A DNA stretch of 64,000 nucleotides, taken from NCBI RefSeq assembly GCF_000298315.2, contig NZ_AEYE02000036.1, forward strand, positions 225,277 through 289,276, written 5' to 3'. The notes under the pieces were generated by a model. It was not told the DNA's origin. It made no database searches and was given only the letters and a program-made list of their open reading frames with translations. Each line of letters opens with the position of its first letter. Position 1 is the stretch's first letter. The stretch is from Rhizobium grahamii CCGE 502. Lineage in GTDB: Bacteria > Pseudomonadota > Alphaproteobacteria > Rhizobiales > Rhizobiaceae. Positions 17,249 to 25,726 of the stretch are shown here, one piece after another. Made by a program: the position numbers and the translations under genes.

Positions 17249-18790
17249 ATGACCGCAGCTGAAACCGCCGATCCCGGCAGCGACATCATTCGTTTTGACC
17301 GCATCGTAAAACGCTTCGGTGGTGCGCAGGCGCTGGCAGGCGCATCGCTCGCCGTTCGGCGCGGCACCGTTCATGGCCTCGTCGGTCAGAACGGCGCCGG
17401 CAAATCCACGCTCATCAAGATCCTTGCCGGCCTTCACAGGCCGGACGAAGGACACATCGAGGTCGAGGGCCAAGACTATGAAAGCCTGACGCCACACCTC
17501 TGCGAAGAGCTTGGGATCCATTTCATCCATCAGGACCGCCTGCTAGTTCCGACCTTCACCGTCGGGGAAGCGCTCTTCCTCGGCCGAGAGACCCGTCTTC
17601 CCGGAACGCCGTTTCTCGATCGCCGCGCCATGCAGCGGCGAGCCGAAGAAACCCTTCTCAACTATTTCGGCCTGCGGCTGCCGAAGGATGCATTGATCGG
17701 TGAGCTTTCCACGGCCGAACGGCAGATCGTGCAGATCACCCGCGCTCTCCTCAATCAGCCGAAGGTGCTGGTCTTCGACGAACCGACGGCAGCGTTGGTC
17801 CGGCGTGAGGCTGAGACGCTCTTCCGGCTGATCCGGCGCCTGCGCGACGACGGCGTCACCATCATCTACATCTCTCATTATCTCAATGAAATCGAGGAAC
17901 ACTGTGACCACGTGACGGTGCTGCGCAACGGGCTCGACGTCGCCTCGCTGCCAATAGCCGAAACCTCCGCGAAAGCCATCGCCGGCCTGATGATCGAGCG
18001 GGATATCGCGGAGATGTTCCCGAAATCGCATGTCGAGCCGGGCGCGGAGATCCTCAAGGTCGAAAACCTCTCGGCACCGAACCGCTACGATGATGTGAAT
18101 TTTACGCTCCGCCGTGGCGAGGTGCTTGGCATCACCGGTCTCCTCGGATCCGGCGCTAAGGATCTGATCCGCACGCTCTTCGGACTGGAACAGGTAGCAT
18201 CCGGCCGCATCGAGATGGCAGGCAAACCAGCGCGGCTGCGCAATCCGATAGAGGCCGTCGACCAGGATGTCGCATTGGTCCCGGAGGACCGGCGCGGCCA
18301 TGGCGTGGGGCTCGATCTCAGCCTCTCCGAGAACATCACGTTGTCGAGCCTTGCGCGATACACCCGCTTCGGCTTTCTGAAGCGGAAGCGCGAGCGCTCG
18401 GACACCGACGATCTCATCCGGCGCCTGCAGATCAAGACGGCCGGGCGAGACGCACCCGTACGCACGCTTTCCGGCGGCAATCAGCAGAAGGTCGCGATCG
18501 CCAAGTGGCTGAGCCGGCGATCGGAGATCTACCTCCTTGATGAGCCGACCGTCGGCGTCGATATTGGCTCGAAGGTCGAGATCTACGCGCTGATCGGCGA
18601 ACTTGCCGCCCGCGGTGCCGGCGTCATCGTCTTGTCCTCTGATCTGCCCGAACTCGTGGGCATCACCGATCGAATTCTTGTCTTCTTCCGCGGACGTGTC
18701 GTTCGCGAACTCGTCTCCTCCGAGACCACAACGGATGAAGTGCTGTCGGCATCGACAGGCGCTTCGGAAGGATTGCGTCATGTCGGCTGA
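17249..18790 (+). CDS. Ribose-type ABC transporter ATP-binding protein (tandem ATPase, second system)
   Basis: A 513-aa double-domain ATPase of the RbsA/MglA family. Domain 1 has GQNGAGKST (about residue 47) and VLVFDEPTAALV. Domain 2 has a degenerate P-loop, GLLGSGAKD, and the signature LSGGNQQKVAIAKW followed by LLDEPTVGVD. The open frame runs upstream into the binding-protein gene, but MTAAETADPGSD is the sensible start. It overlaps the following permease start by 11 nt. Confidence 0.9.
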   Translation: MTAAETADPGSDIIRFDRIVKRFGGAQALAGASLAVRRGTVHGLVGQNGAGKSTLIKILAGLHRPDEGHIEVEGQDYESLTPHLCEELGIHFIHQDRLLVPTFTVGEALFLGRETRLPGTPFLDRRAMQRRAEETLLNYFGLRLPKDALIGELSTAERQIVQITRALLNQPKVLVFDEPTAALVRREAETLFRLIRRLRDDGVTIIYISHYLNEIEEHCDHVTVLRNGLDVASLPIAETSAKAIAGLMIERDIAEMFPKSHVEPGAEILKVENLSAPNRYDDVNFTLRRGEVLGITGLLGSGAKDLIRTLFGLEQVASGRIEMAGKPARLRNPIEAVDQDVALVPEDRRGHGVGLDLSLSENITLSSLARYTRFGFLKRKRERSDTDDLIRRLQIKTAGRDAPVRTLSGGNQQKVAIAKWLSRRSEIYLLDEPTVGVDIGSKVEIYALIGELAARGAGVIVLSSDLPELVGITDRILVFFRGRVVRELVSSETTTDEVLSASTGASEGLRHVG

Positions 18791-19887
18791 TGTTCAGTTC
18801 GGTTCCCTGCCCGCCATTGCCGGCGACGGTGCTCCGAGATCGAAAGGCAATCTCGCAGCAGCAGCACTTCGCTTCGGCTCGCTGCTCGCCTTTGCCTTCA
18901 TTCTCGTCATCTTCTCGCTAACGGCGCCTTACTTCTTCACCATCGGCAATATCGGCAATGTCCTCGGCCAATCGGCCATCGCCGGCGTCCTTGCCATCGG
19001 CCTGACGATCGTGCTGATCGCCGGTGGCTCGAATGTGGTGACCGGCGGCATCGACCTGTCCCTTGCGGCCAATATGGGTCTGAGCGCTGCGGTCTATGCC
19101 TCGCTGATTCAGCTCGGCTACGGCGATGCAACTGCTGCTGCCGGAGCGATCATCACCGGCCTTGCCATCGGGGCCGTCAACGCGGTGGCGGTCGTGCTTG
19201 CCGGCATCGTGCCGCTCCTGGCGACGCTTGCGGTGATGAACGTCATCGCCGGTCTGGAGCTGGTCCTGACGCAAAATACTGTTGTGCCGGCGTCGACAGA
19301 CGTGCTGACAGCAATCTCGACATCGGACAGCTTCGGCATCCCTGTCCTCGCCTACATCCTGATCGGCTTTACGGCCGTTGTTGCGGCTATCGTCCAGTAC
19401 ACGCCGATCGGCTTGCGGCTTTATGCGGTCGGTGAGTTTCCAGATGCCGCCCGCGCCGCCGGCCTTCCCCTCGAGCGACTGGTCGCCGGTGCATTCATCG
19501 CCAGCGGCCTCTGCGGCGGCCTCGCCGGCATCCTCTCCGTCTCCTACCTCAGCGGCAGCACGACGGGTTCCGGCGAAATGCTCCTGCGGCACCATCGCAG
19601 CAATCGCCGGGATCATCTTGACGTCAACGGTGACGGTCTACATTCCCTCCTCAGGCAACGCCTTCCTGCTCAACGCAATCGGCGCCACCTTCATCGGCAC
19701 GACCTTCTCGCCGCTCGGCCGCCCGAATGTCGCCGGCACCGTGCTCGGCGTTCTGCTGCTCAGCGTCGTCGCCAATGGTCTGCTTCTGACCGGCCTGAAT
19801 TTCTACTGGCAGCAGGTCGGCACCGGCAGCCTCATCTTCTTAGTGCTGGCCTTCAGCTTCATCAACAGGAAAGCGGTCGGTACCTGA
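18780..19887 (+). pseudogene. Ribose-type ABC transporter permease, frameshifted (second system)
   Basis: The first 270 or so codons read as a good RbsC-like permease (LIAGGSNVVTGGIDLSLAAN, GIVPLLATLAVMNVIAG, SYLSGSTTGSGEMLL). At about 19581-19592 the homologous reading continues one base over, in the next frame, as GTIAAIAGIILTSTVTVYIP and GATFIGTTFSPLGRPNVAGT to a stop at 19887. A one-base insertion or equivalent would explain this. Left uncorrected, the protein runs into an unrelated basic tail and ends at 19925, overlapping the next gene. It is either a real inactivation of the second importer or a sequencing error. Confidence 0.8.
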
Positions 19888-19921
19888 GCCGACGCAACCC
19901 GGACAATGCAGGAACTATGAC

Positions 19922-21313
19922 ATGAGCCGAGAAATCAGGCTGAACGCCTTCGACATGAACTGCGTCGGACACCAGTCGCCCGGTCTCTGGCGCCACCCGC
20001 GCGACAAATCGTGGACCTACAAGGATCTCGACTACTGGGTGCACCTCGCCAAGACTCTTGAGCGCGGCAAGTTCGACGGGCTCTTCATCGCCGATGTTTT
20101 GGGTGTCTACGACGTGCTGAACGGCAATGTCGATGCAGCGCTTCGCCATTCGGCTCAGGTACCAGTTAACGACCCGCTGCAACTCATTCCAACCATGGCC
20201 TATGAGACCGAACACCTCGGCTTCGGTCTGACCGCTTCGCTCTCCTTCGAGCACCCTTATACCTTCGCCCGCAGGATCTCGACGCTCGACCACCTGACCA
20301 AGGGGCGGGTGGGCTGGAACATCGTCACCTCTTACCTCAACAGCGGTGCACTCAACATTGGCCAATCTGCTCAAACCAATCATGATGATCGCTACGAGCT
20401 CGCGGAAGAATACCTTGAGGTGTGCTACAAGCTTTGGGAAGGCAGCTGGGAGGATGACGCCGTCGTGAGGGACCGTGAGAAAGGAATCTTTACGGACCCA
20501 CGAAAAGTCCACCCTATCCGGCATTCTGGCAAATATTTCACGGTTCCTGGGATTCACCTGAGTGAACCGTCTCCGCAGCGCACGCCGGTCCTTTACCAAG
20601 CAGGCGCCTCCAGCCGTGGCAAAGACTTCGCCGGCGCGCATGCCGAGTGCATTTTCGTTGCTGCACCGTCGAAAGCCGTGCTCAAACGCTATGTCGCCAA
20701 TGTCAGGCAAGCCGCCGCGCTTGCCGGCCGAAACCCGCGGGAAATTCTCGCCTTCAATCTGCAGACCGTCGTCCTCGGTCAAACAGATGCCGAAGCACAG
20801 CGCAAGTTCAACGAATACCGTCAGTACGCATCCTTCGAAGGCGCGTTGACCTTGATCTCCGGCTGGACCGGCATCGACTTCGGCCAGTTTGGCCCTGACG
20901 AGGTGCTGCGTCATCGCTATACCAATGCTGTACAGTCTGCCGTGGAAACATTCACGACGATCGACCCCGACAAGGAATGGACCGTGCGGGAGATGGCGGA
21001 CTGGGTCGGCATCGGCGGCTTTGGGCCAGTTTTTGTTGGATCCCCATCGACAGTCGCGGACCTGATGCAGGAATGGGCCGAAGAAACCGACGTCGATGGC
21101 TTTAACCTCGCATATGCGGTGACGCCGGACAGCTTTGAAGACGCCGTCGAGCTTCTTGTTCCCGAACTGCAGAAGCGCGGCGTCTACAAGACTGAGTATC
21201 GAGCGGGAACGCTTCGTGAAAAACTCGGAGGCCAGGGGCCGCGCCTGAAGGCACCGCATCCCGGCTCTGCATTCCGTCATCTGATGTCCTCGTCAGCGAA
21301 GCTTGCGGTGTAG
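19922..21313 (+). CDS. LLM-class flavin-dependent monooxygenase (NtaA/SnaA/DszA family)
   Basis: A 463-aa member of the NtaA/SnaA/DszA branch of luciferase-like FMNH2-dependent monooxygenases. Typical segments are LNAFDMNCVGHQSPGLWRHP at the start, FDGLFIADVLGVYD, the phosphate/flavin region TKGRVGWNIVTSYL, and PVLYQAGASSRGKDFA. DszA converts dibenzothiophene sulfone; relatives act on sulfides, sulfones and aminopolycarboxylates. Its place at the end of a block with DszC-like enzymes supports an organosulfur substrate. It needs a separate NAD(P)H:FMN reductase, not found in the window. The last few codons meet the DUF1612 graveyard. Confidence 0.85.
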   Translation: MSREIRLNAFDMNCVGHQSPGLWRHPRDKSWTYKDLDYWVHLAKTLERGKFDGLFIADVLGVYDVLNGNVDAALRHSAQVPVNDPLQLIPTMAYETEHLGFGLTASLSFEHPYTFARRISTLDHLTKGRVGWNIVTSYLNSGALNIGQSAQTNHDDRYELAEEYLEVCYKLWEGSWEDDAVVRDREKGIFTDPRKVHPIRHSGKYFTVPGIHLSEPSPQRTPVLYQAGASSRGKDFAGAHAECIFVAAPSKAVLKRYVANVRQAAALAGRNPREILAFNLQTVVLGQTDAEAQRKFNEYRQYASFEGALTLISGWTGIDFGQFGPDEVLRHRYTNAVQSAVETFTTIDPDKEWTVREMADWVGIGGFGPVFVGSPSTVADLMQEWAEETDVDGFNLAYAVTPDSFEDAVELLVPELQKRGVYKTEYRAGTLREKLGGQGPRLKAPHPGSAFRHLMSSSAKLAV

Positions 21314-21349
21314 GTGTACTTCCCTTCGAGATCGGACCGGGACGTGTGA

Positions 21350-21985
21350 CTCTGGTGGCAATGCCAGCCTGGCGCACAGCCCCGCGGCGAGCCGCCGGCG
21401 GGGCCAGGGGCGTGCTGCGACACCGCCAGCTCGTTCCAAGCATCGAGGGCGACGATCGCCGCTAGCACCGGCGGCAACTCCTGCGCCTGCCCCACGACGT
21501 CGCGCCATTCGTCGAGCCGCGCATCCTCGTCCCAGTCGAGATCGTACACCAGCGCCTTGTTGTTAGCGTCGCGGCCGCTAGCGGCACGACTGCTTGCCTC
21601 CTGGCTAGGACGCTTGGCGTCCTCGATGGCGACCGCCGAGCGCGCCAATACCGCATCAACGGCGGCGAAGACACTCACGTCACCCTCTTCGCCACTCTCC
21701 CCCTCCCCTCCCCCGCGTGGTTCGCGAGCAATCGCATCTCTGTCGCTCGCGCTGTCGTCATCGTATGATGGTCCGGGCCACACCCAGGCCCGCAGGAGGG
21801 TGCGGAGACCGTCGGGACTGGTGGCCCAGGCCTGAGGCTGGCTGGCGATGCGCCGGCGGCTGCGCAGCACATCGCGGGCGATGGTCAGTTGATGTGTCGG
21901 GGCGCGGACGTCCTGGCCGGCGTCGTGGAGGACGAGGTCTTCGAGACGCACAAGCTCACCGTCGAGCCACAGCGAGGCGACGCGC
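21350..21985 (-). pseudogene. DUF1612/HTH (RHE_PE00001-like) protein, N-terminal-side fragment, frameshifted
   Basis: The reverse frame reads VASLWLDGELVRLEDLVLHDAG, then [20 protein letters not shown] and [20 protein letters not shown], ending at [15 protein letters not shown]. These match the N-terminal and middle parts of the plasmid-type DUF1612 family and parallel the second fragment at 38.5-39.4 kb. Around 21405-21411 one base is missing compared with the other copy, and past it the homology continues briefly in another frame (RRRLAAGLCAR) and then stops. The HTH end is absent. This is a dead fragment that abuts an MBL-hydrolase tail. Confidence 0.75.
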
Positions 21986-22144
21986 CACATCGCCGAAACG
22001 CGTCAATACCTTCAGGACTTCGCCGCAACGATCCCCGTCACGAAGACGGTAATGGAATTCTACGAGAAGATGCTGTGCCTGTATCCGAACCGGGTCAATC
22101 CCGGCTCGCTCTGGGCGGCAGCGAAGGCTGTCAAGCCGTCGTAA
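21975..22144 (+). pseudogene. MBL-fold metallo-hydrolase, C-terminal tail only
   Basis: A forward frame too short for standard calling reads TRQYLQDFAATIPVTKTV, EFYEKMLCLYPNRVNPGSLW and a terminal AAAKAVKPS before TAA. The YP-x-RVNPGSLW ending is what I know from the C-termini of MBL-fold hydrolases in soil proteobacteria. The metal-binding HxHxDH core is missing, and the 5' side is fused to the DUF1612 fragment, so this is a broken gene end. Confidence 0.5.
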
Positions 22145-22229
22145 GAATGAACGAACTTGTCTCGGGTCAACGCTCGGCGTCCTGCGATGGGACGCCGAGC
22201 CTGACTTCGGTGCCCGACACACATGCTGC

Positions 22230-22530
22230 CTAATGATAGTATTTGTCGAGTTCGTGCCTCACGCTCCTGGTCACCATTTCCTGCAGCATCTTGAAGCAGA
22301 ATAGGTCGAGCGGAAGGGGCAACAAAGATAGAGAGGTCATCGTCGCGCCAATGCCGTATCGACCGATTTCGAACGAGTCCTTGTACGTTGATTTCGGCGC
22401 CAATCCATTTCCGCGCTGCGCCCGTGCTCTTACAACAGTCGTCGCCAACGAGGGATAGTGCCTCTGTTGATGTTGCGCGATCGAGATCTTGAGCGCCGCA
22501 TTGCCGCGCGCGAGCTTGAACGACTACCAT
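22230..22530 (-). pseudogene. Unidentified protein, C-terminal fragment
   Basis: The reverse frame is open from a stop near 22534 to TAG at 22230 and reads FKLARGNAALKISIAQHQQ, then YKDSFEIGRYGIGATM, LPLPLDLFCFKMLQEM and HELDKYYH. The composition looks like a genuine protein end rather than a shadow, but it has no start signal and I do not recognise the family. Its neighbours are other gene ends, so it is probably another relic of the same rearrangements. Confidence 0.35.
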
Positions 22531-22621
22531 CGGGCCAACGAACGAAAAGGTCGGCCGAGCTCTTCGAAGGACCACTACTCTGCAGCAACAGCGTTATATC
22601 GGAGCGGCAACCCGAGACGCC

Positions 22622-22789
22622 TTAGACATTGACCAGGGCTTCAACAAGACCCTCGATCAGTATTTCGCCGTGATAAGGTGTAGGCGTGATGCGCAGCCGT
22701 TCTGTTCCGCGAGAAACGGTCGGATAGTTGATCGGCTGGACATAGATACCGTGATCTGCAAGCAGCAGATCGCTTGCACGTTGCTTCAG
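22622..22789 (-). pseudogene. hemA: 5-aminolevulinate synthase, C-terminal fragment
   Basis: The reverse frame reads [18 protein letters not shown], then [18 protein letters not shown]-x-P and [10 protein letters not shown] before the stop. [12 protein letters not shown][11 protein letters not shown] is the hallmark C-terminal segment of the alphaproteobacterial (C4-pathway) ALA synthase that makes the first haem precursor. About 55 of 405 residues remain; the PLP-lysine region is absent. The upstream side runs into the parE tail. It is a relic and not a functional hemA. Confidence 0.8.
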
Positions 22790-22871
22790 CGATCCGGACG
22801 AAGCGTTTTTCTGACCCAGGTTGAAGGTCTTGAAGGTGTACGAACTTTTGGCCCCACGGGACGAACCGATT

Positions 22872-23163
22872 TCAACTCGTTGCGAGAGTCTCTGGCCATT
22901 CCTGCGCGCCATGTAGGGCGCAAAATTCGAACTGTGGTTTCCGTAACGGCGTATGCGGCGATGTAAGGCGTACCGTAAATGACGAGTTCGCGTGTACCGG
23001 CAATTCTGCCCACACGGCCGCTAGCAGGAAAATCCAGCAAGCGACGTGATGCTGCAACTAGCCGCTCGTCGATTAAAACGGCGGCGGCAGGATTATCGGC
23101 CTCAATGTAAGTGAAGATGGCGTCGCGATCCGATAACGCAAACGCAGACCAAGTGAGCTTCAC
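22872..23163 (-). pseudogene. parE: ParE/RelE-family toxin, C-terminal frameshift
   Basis: Starting at GTG, the frame encodes a ParE-like toxin: LTWSAFALSDRDAIFTYIE, then [24 protein letters not shown] and TVRILR. The expected ending, [14 protein letters not shown], lies one base over in the next frame, so a single-base change at about 22915-22921 shifts the real frame into a longer random tail that runs to 22786. With the frame restored the protein would be 97 aa, normal for the family. The start overlaps the antitoxin stop (GTGA). Loss of the last residues usually inactivates such toxins. Confidence 0.75.
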
Positions 23164-23468
23164 GGCTTGATCGCACCAGCTTTAAGCCGGGCCGCCGCTC
23201 GACGCTCGGCGAAATGCGCCTCAACCTCGTTATCGGGTATATCCACCCGAGTATCGTTGAGCGCTTCAAGCACTTTGGTGCGAAACCAAGCGTCATGCGC
23301 TTCGCTGCCCGAGAGGAGTTCTAGAGGGAGCGCTCCCTCGTTAGCAGTCCGGGTAAGTAAGATTCGAACTGCGTCAGATACTGTTAGGCCCATGCTTTCG
23401 AGAACAGCGGAAGCACGATCCCGAACTTCGGCATCTATACGGGTTTGCACAAGCGCATTTGCAGCCAT
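23160..23468 (-). CDS. RelB/DinJ-family antitoxin
   Basis: A 102-aa antitoxin. The N-terminal ribbon-helix-helix reads NALVQTRIDAEVRDRASAVL followed by MGLTVSDAVRILLTRTANEGALP, classical for RelB/DinJ. The C-terminal part is charged and would wrap the toxin. I chose the ATG at 23468, with GGAG seven bases upstream, over the 21-codon extension. The stop overlaps the toxin GTG by 4 nt, so translation is coupled. The protein normally represses its own promoter. Confidence 0.8.
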   Translation of the reverse strand: MAANALVQTRIDAEVRDRASAVLESMGLTVSDAVRILLTRTANEGALPLELLSGSEAHDAWFRTKVLEALNDTRVDIPDNEVEAHFAERRAAARLKAGAIKP

Positions 23469-23809
23469 CGTCATCTCCAAATTCCGCGACATAGTAATGC
23501 ATTTGAATGACCAATGCCACAACCCTGTCATGGTTTATAACCGAGCGCTGTCCATCGCCTTGAACGGATCCGAACCGCCGACCCCGTTATTTATTGACTA
23601 CATTCGCATCAAGTTTTTCCAACCCGGTCAAGGCAATCGACCCGGTTGCCACGTTGCCAGGGGCAACGATTTTGGAGGCAATAGGTTGCCGCTTAGCCCA
23701 GCAACCGGCGGCGAATACCAACCTAGGGCAGTATTCGTAATGGAGTGTTAGGAACCGGTTTGCTACAACGCGAGCCTGTGAGCTAACACGAATTGGAAAG
23801 ATAGTTTGT
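23469..23809. other. Intergenic control region between the toxin-antitoxin pair and the PIN/GHKL pair
   Basis: Divergent promoters for the antitoxin (left) and the PIN protein (right) should lie here. A 7-bp hairpin, CGTTGCC-AGG-GGCAACG, is at 23652-23668, within a stretch where GTTGCC and GCAACC recur several times. No coding frame looks real. Confidence 0.4.
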
Positions 23810-25726
23810 ATGCGCGGTCAGCATAAAAGGTTTGTCGCTGCAAAGGAAATCAAGCGACCCTTGCCGAAGCTGACTATCCCGACTGATGTGCAATCCTTCG
23901 AGGACTACTTTGCACGCCTACAAATTCTACAAAACCGCGTCGACACGCACATCTACTTCGACACGTCGTTTCTCGTCTGGTTAACCGGCGTATCCAGTGA
24001 CGGCCGCGCAGAGCTTCTCTCATGGCTGCACGCAATGGGTCGAAACCGAATTCACATTCCTGTTTGGGCTGCTCATGAGTATTTCCGCCACCACGTCACA
24101 GGATTAATTTCCAATCAGTTGCAAGTGGTGGCGGGTAACCTTCGCACCGCTGCGAATGATTCCTATGCCGCTTTACGGCCGTACCTGGATACGCCGGTAC
24201 GGGGAGAGCATCGGTCGCTGGCGGAAATTCATACAAGTGTCCGAAAAACACTGATAGACGTCAAACGACTGGCCGGATTTGCATCCAAATGGAGCACAGA
24301 GCACTATCAGTCTCACGTGAACGACGTCTTTAAGATGATAAACGATTATGGCGTACAAAGCGGCTCTGTTTTCGAAAATCTGCATGACATCGAGGTTCTC
24401 GAAAAAAGCCGTTATACCGGGAGAATTCCCCCTGGCTTCAAGGATCAAAAAAAGAAAGAGCGCGACGGTGTCGGCTCAAACAGCTTTGGTGACCTCGAGT
24501 TTTGGAGAGAGATCCTGCGGCATTCGAAAGATGTCCGCGCAAAATCAGTGATCATCCTCAGCAACGACCGCAAAAATGATTGGTTGATGGGTGCCCAGCC
24601 CGCGCCTACGATTGACCGCGAGGATGAAGTCATTGCAGCGAAGAGAAGTTGGAATCCCATCCCTCGCGCTCACCCTATGCTTTTATTCGAAGCGCACGCG
24701 TCAGCCGGCGTGGAAGAGCTTGTTCTGACCGATACCGTATATCTCGCTACATACTTCAAGAAGGCAGGAATTCCTTGCCAGTCTTTCTTCAATGCTGCGG
24801 TCGATGTTGAACTACCCGAGCCCTCGGAGTTTGACAAAGACGTTCGCAAGGGTTTTAAAGCAACCGTCGCGACGGTCGGAAGCGAGCCCCGCGGAAAGAA
24901 CGATGACATCCGTGCAGTAACGCTATTCAAAGACGGTCCCAATGTCCTGGTTGCTCCGCTTAAGTTGAACCTTGCCTTCACCACCAGCGGAAAGCTGGAG
25001 CATCCCCCTGGAAACGCATTGGTCAAGGCAGTTCTGGACGACAATACTGAATCAAGAGGCATAATCGATTTCCTGCAACTGGAGCTGTTTAAGGCTGCAG
25101 ACACCGGCACCTTGGTTTGGCTGGCGCGAGCCTTGGTTTCAAGAAGCCAAGCGGGCGATTCTCTGGCCGTCGCTCACTGCTCCGATCTCCTCGGGATGAT
25201 AGATGAGCTACCGAGCGGGACCGCGACGTGCCTTTACCTCGGCTTTCTAGCCGGCGCCTATTTCGATGGCGATGATTTACGCGCGCCACCGTCCGCTCCC
25301 ATCTTTCAAGCCCTTTTGGGTCTTCAAGACCGACCGTTCGCTGCCCAGCCAATTGCCGTCATTACAGGAAAATTTCGCAAACTCCACAAAAAGCCCATGT
25401 ACTCACCAGACCCTGCAAAGCCTGCGCTCCCTGTAACGGTGCAACTGAAAGACGTGTCTGGCGGCAGATCGTCTATCTTTGGACTACAGATCGGTGGCCT
25501 TGGAGTACTGGACGCAGCGCAGTCGGAGGAAGAACTCACTTTGTCCCATTTACTGGACGGACAGGGCAGCGCCACGGTGAGAAGCATCGCCGAGAGAGCG
25601 AGCCAGCTGTTAGGATTTCCTGTGGCGCAATTACTAAACACCGCAGAGCTTGACCGCGAGGTCGAGTTCAGCCCGACGATAGGCCTGATAGCGCCGTCGG
25701 AAACCGTACTCTTGATCGATGAGTAA
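23810..25726 (+). CDS. PIN-like domain (DUF4935) protein of the unknown island
   Basis: A 638-aa protein. Residues about 45-260 fit the PIN_8/DUF4935 nuclease-like fold: THIYFDTSFLVWL (D51), IPVWAAHE (E90), PPGFKDQKKK, GDLEFWREIL (D228) and VIILSNDRKNDW (D253, D257). These acidic residues would bind the metal of a ribonuclease. The remaining 370 residues show no motif I recognise and may be a sensor or partner-binding region. The gene overlaps the GHKL ATPase gene by 8 nt, so the two products probably work together. PIN effectors with large C-terminal parts occur in abortive-infection systems; that function here is inference. Confidence 0.75.
   Translation: MRGQHKRFVAAKEIKRPLPKLTIPTDVQSFEDYFARLQILQNRVDTHIYFDTSFLVWLTGVSSDGRAELLSWLHAMGRNRIHIPVWAAHEYFRHHVTGLISNQLQVVAGNLRTAANDSYAALRPYLDTPVRGEHRSLAEIHTSVRKTLIDVKRLAGFASKWSTEHYQSHVNDVFKMINDYGVQSGSVFENLHDIEVLEKSRYTGRIPPGFKDQKKKERDGVGSNSFGDLEFWREILRHSKDVRAKSVIILSNDRKNDWLMGAQPAPTIDREDEVIAAKRSWNPIPRAHPMLLFEAHASAGVEELVLTDTVYLATYFKKAGIPCQSFFNAAVDVELPEPSEFDKDVRKGFKATVATVGSEPRGKNDDIRAVTLFKDGPNVLVAPLKLNLAFTTSGKLEHPPGNALVKAVLDDNTESRGIIDFLQLELFKAADTGTLVWLARALVSRSQAGDSLAVAHCSDLLGMIDELPSGTATCLYLGFLAGAYFDGDDLRAPPSAPIFQALLGLQDRPFAAQPIAVITGKFRKLHKKPMYSPDPAKPALPVTVQLKDVSGGRSSIFGLQIGGLGVLDAAQSEEELTLSHLLDGQGSATVRSIAERASQLLGFPVAQLLNTAELDREVEFSPTIGLIAPSETVLLIDE

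Noticed and set aside
17543-18781. 412-codon reverse ORF antisense to the second tandem ATPase
   Set aside because: Shadow of an ATPase gene with complete motifs on the forward strand.
19862-21280. 472-codon reverse ORF antisense to the LLM monooxygenase
   Set aside because: It mirrors a well-supported gene, has no recognisable domain and arises from the codon bias of the opposite strand.
22622-22912. Functional hemA
   Set aside because: Only the C-terminal 55 residues are present and the first 40 codons of the open frame belong to the parE tail.
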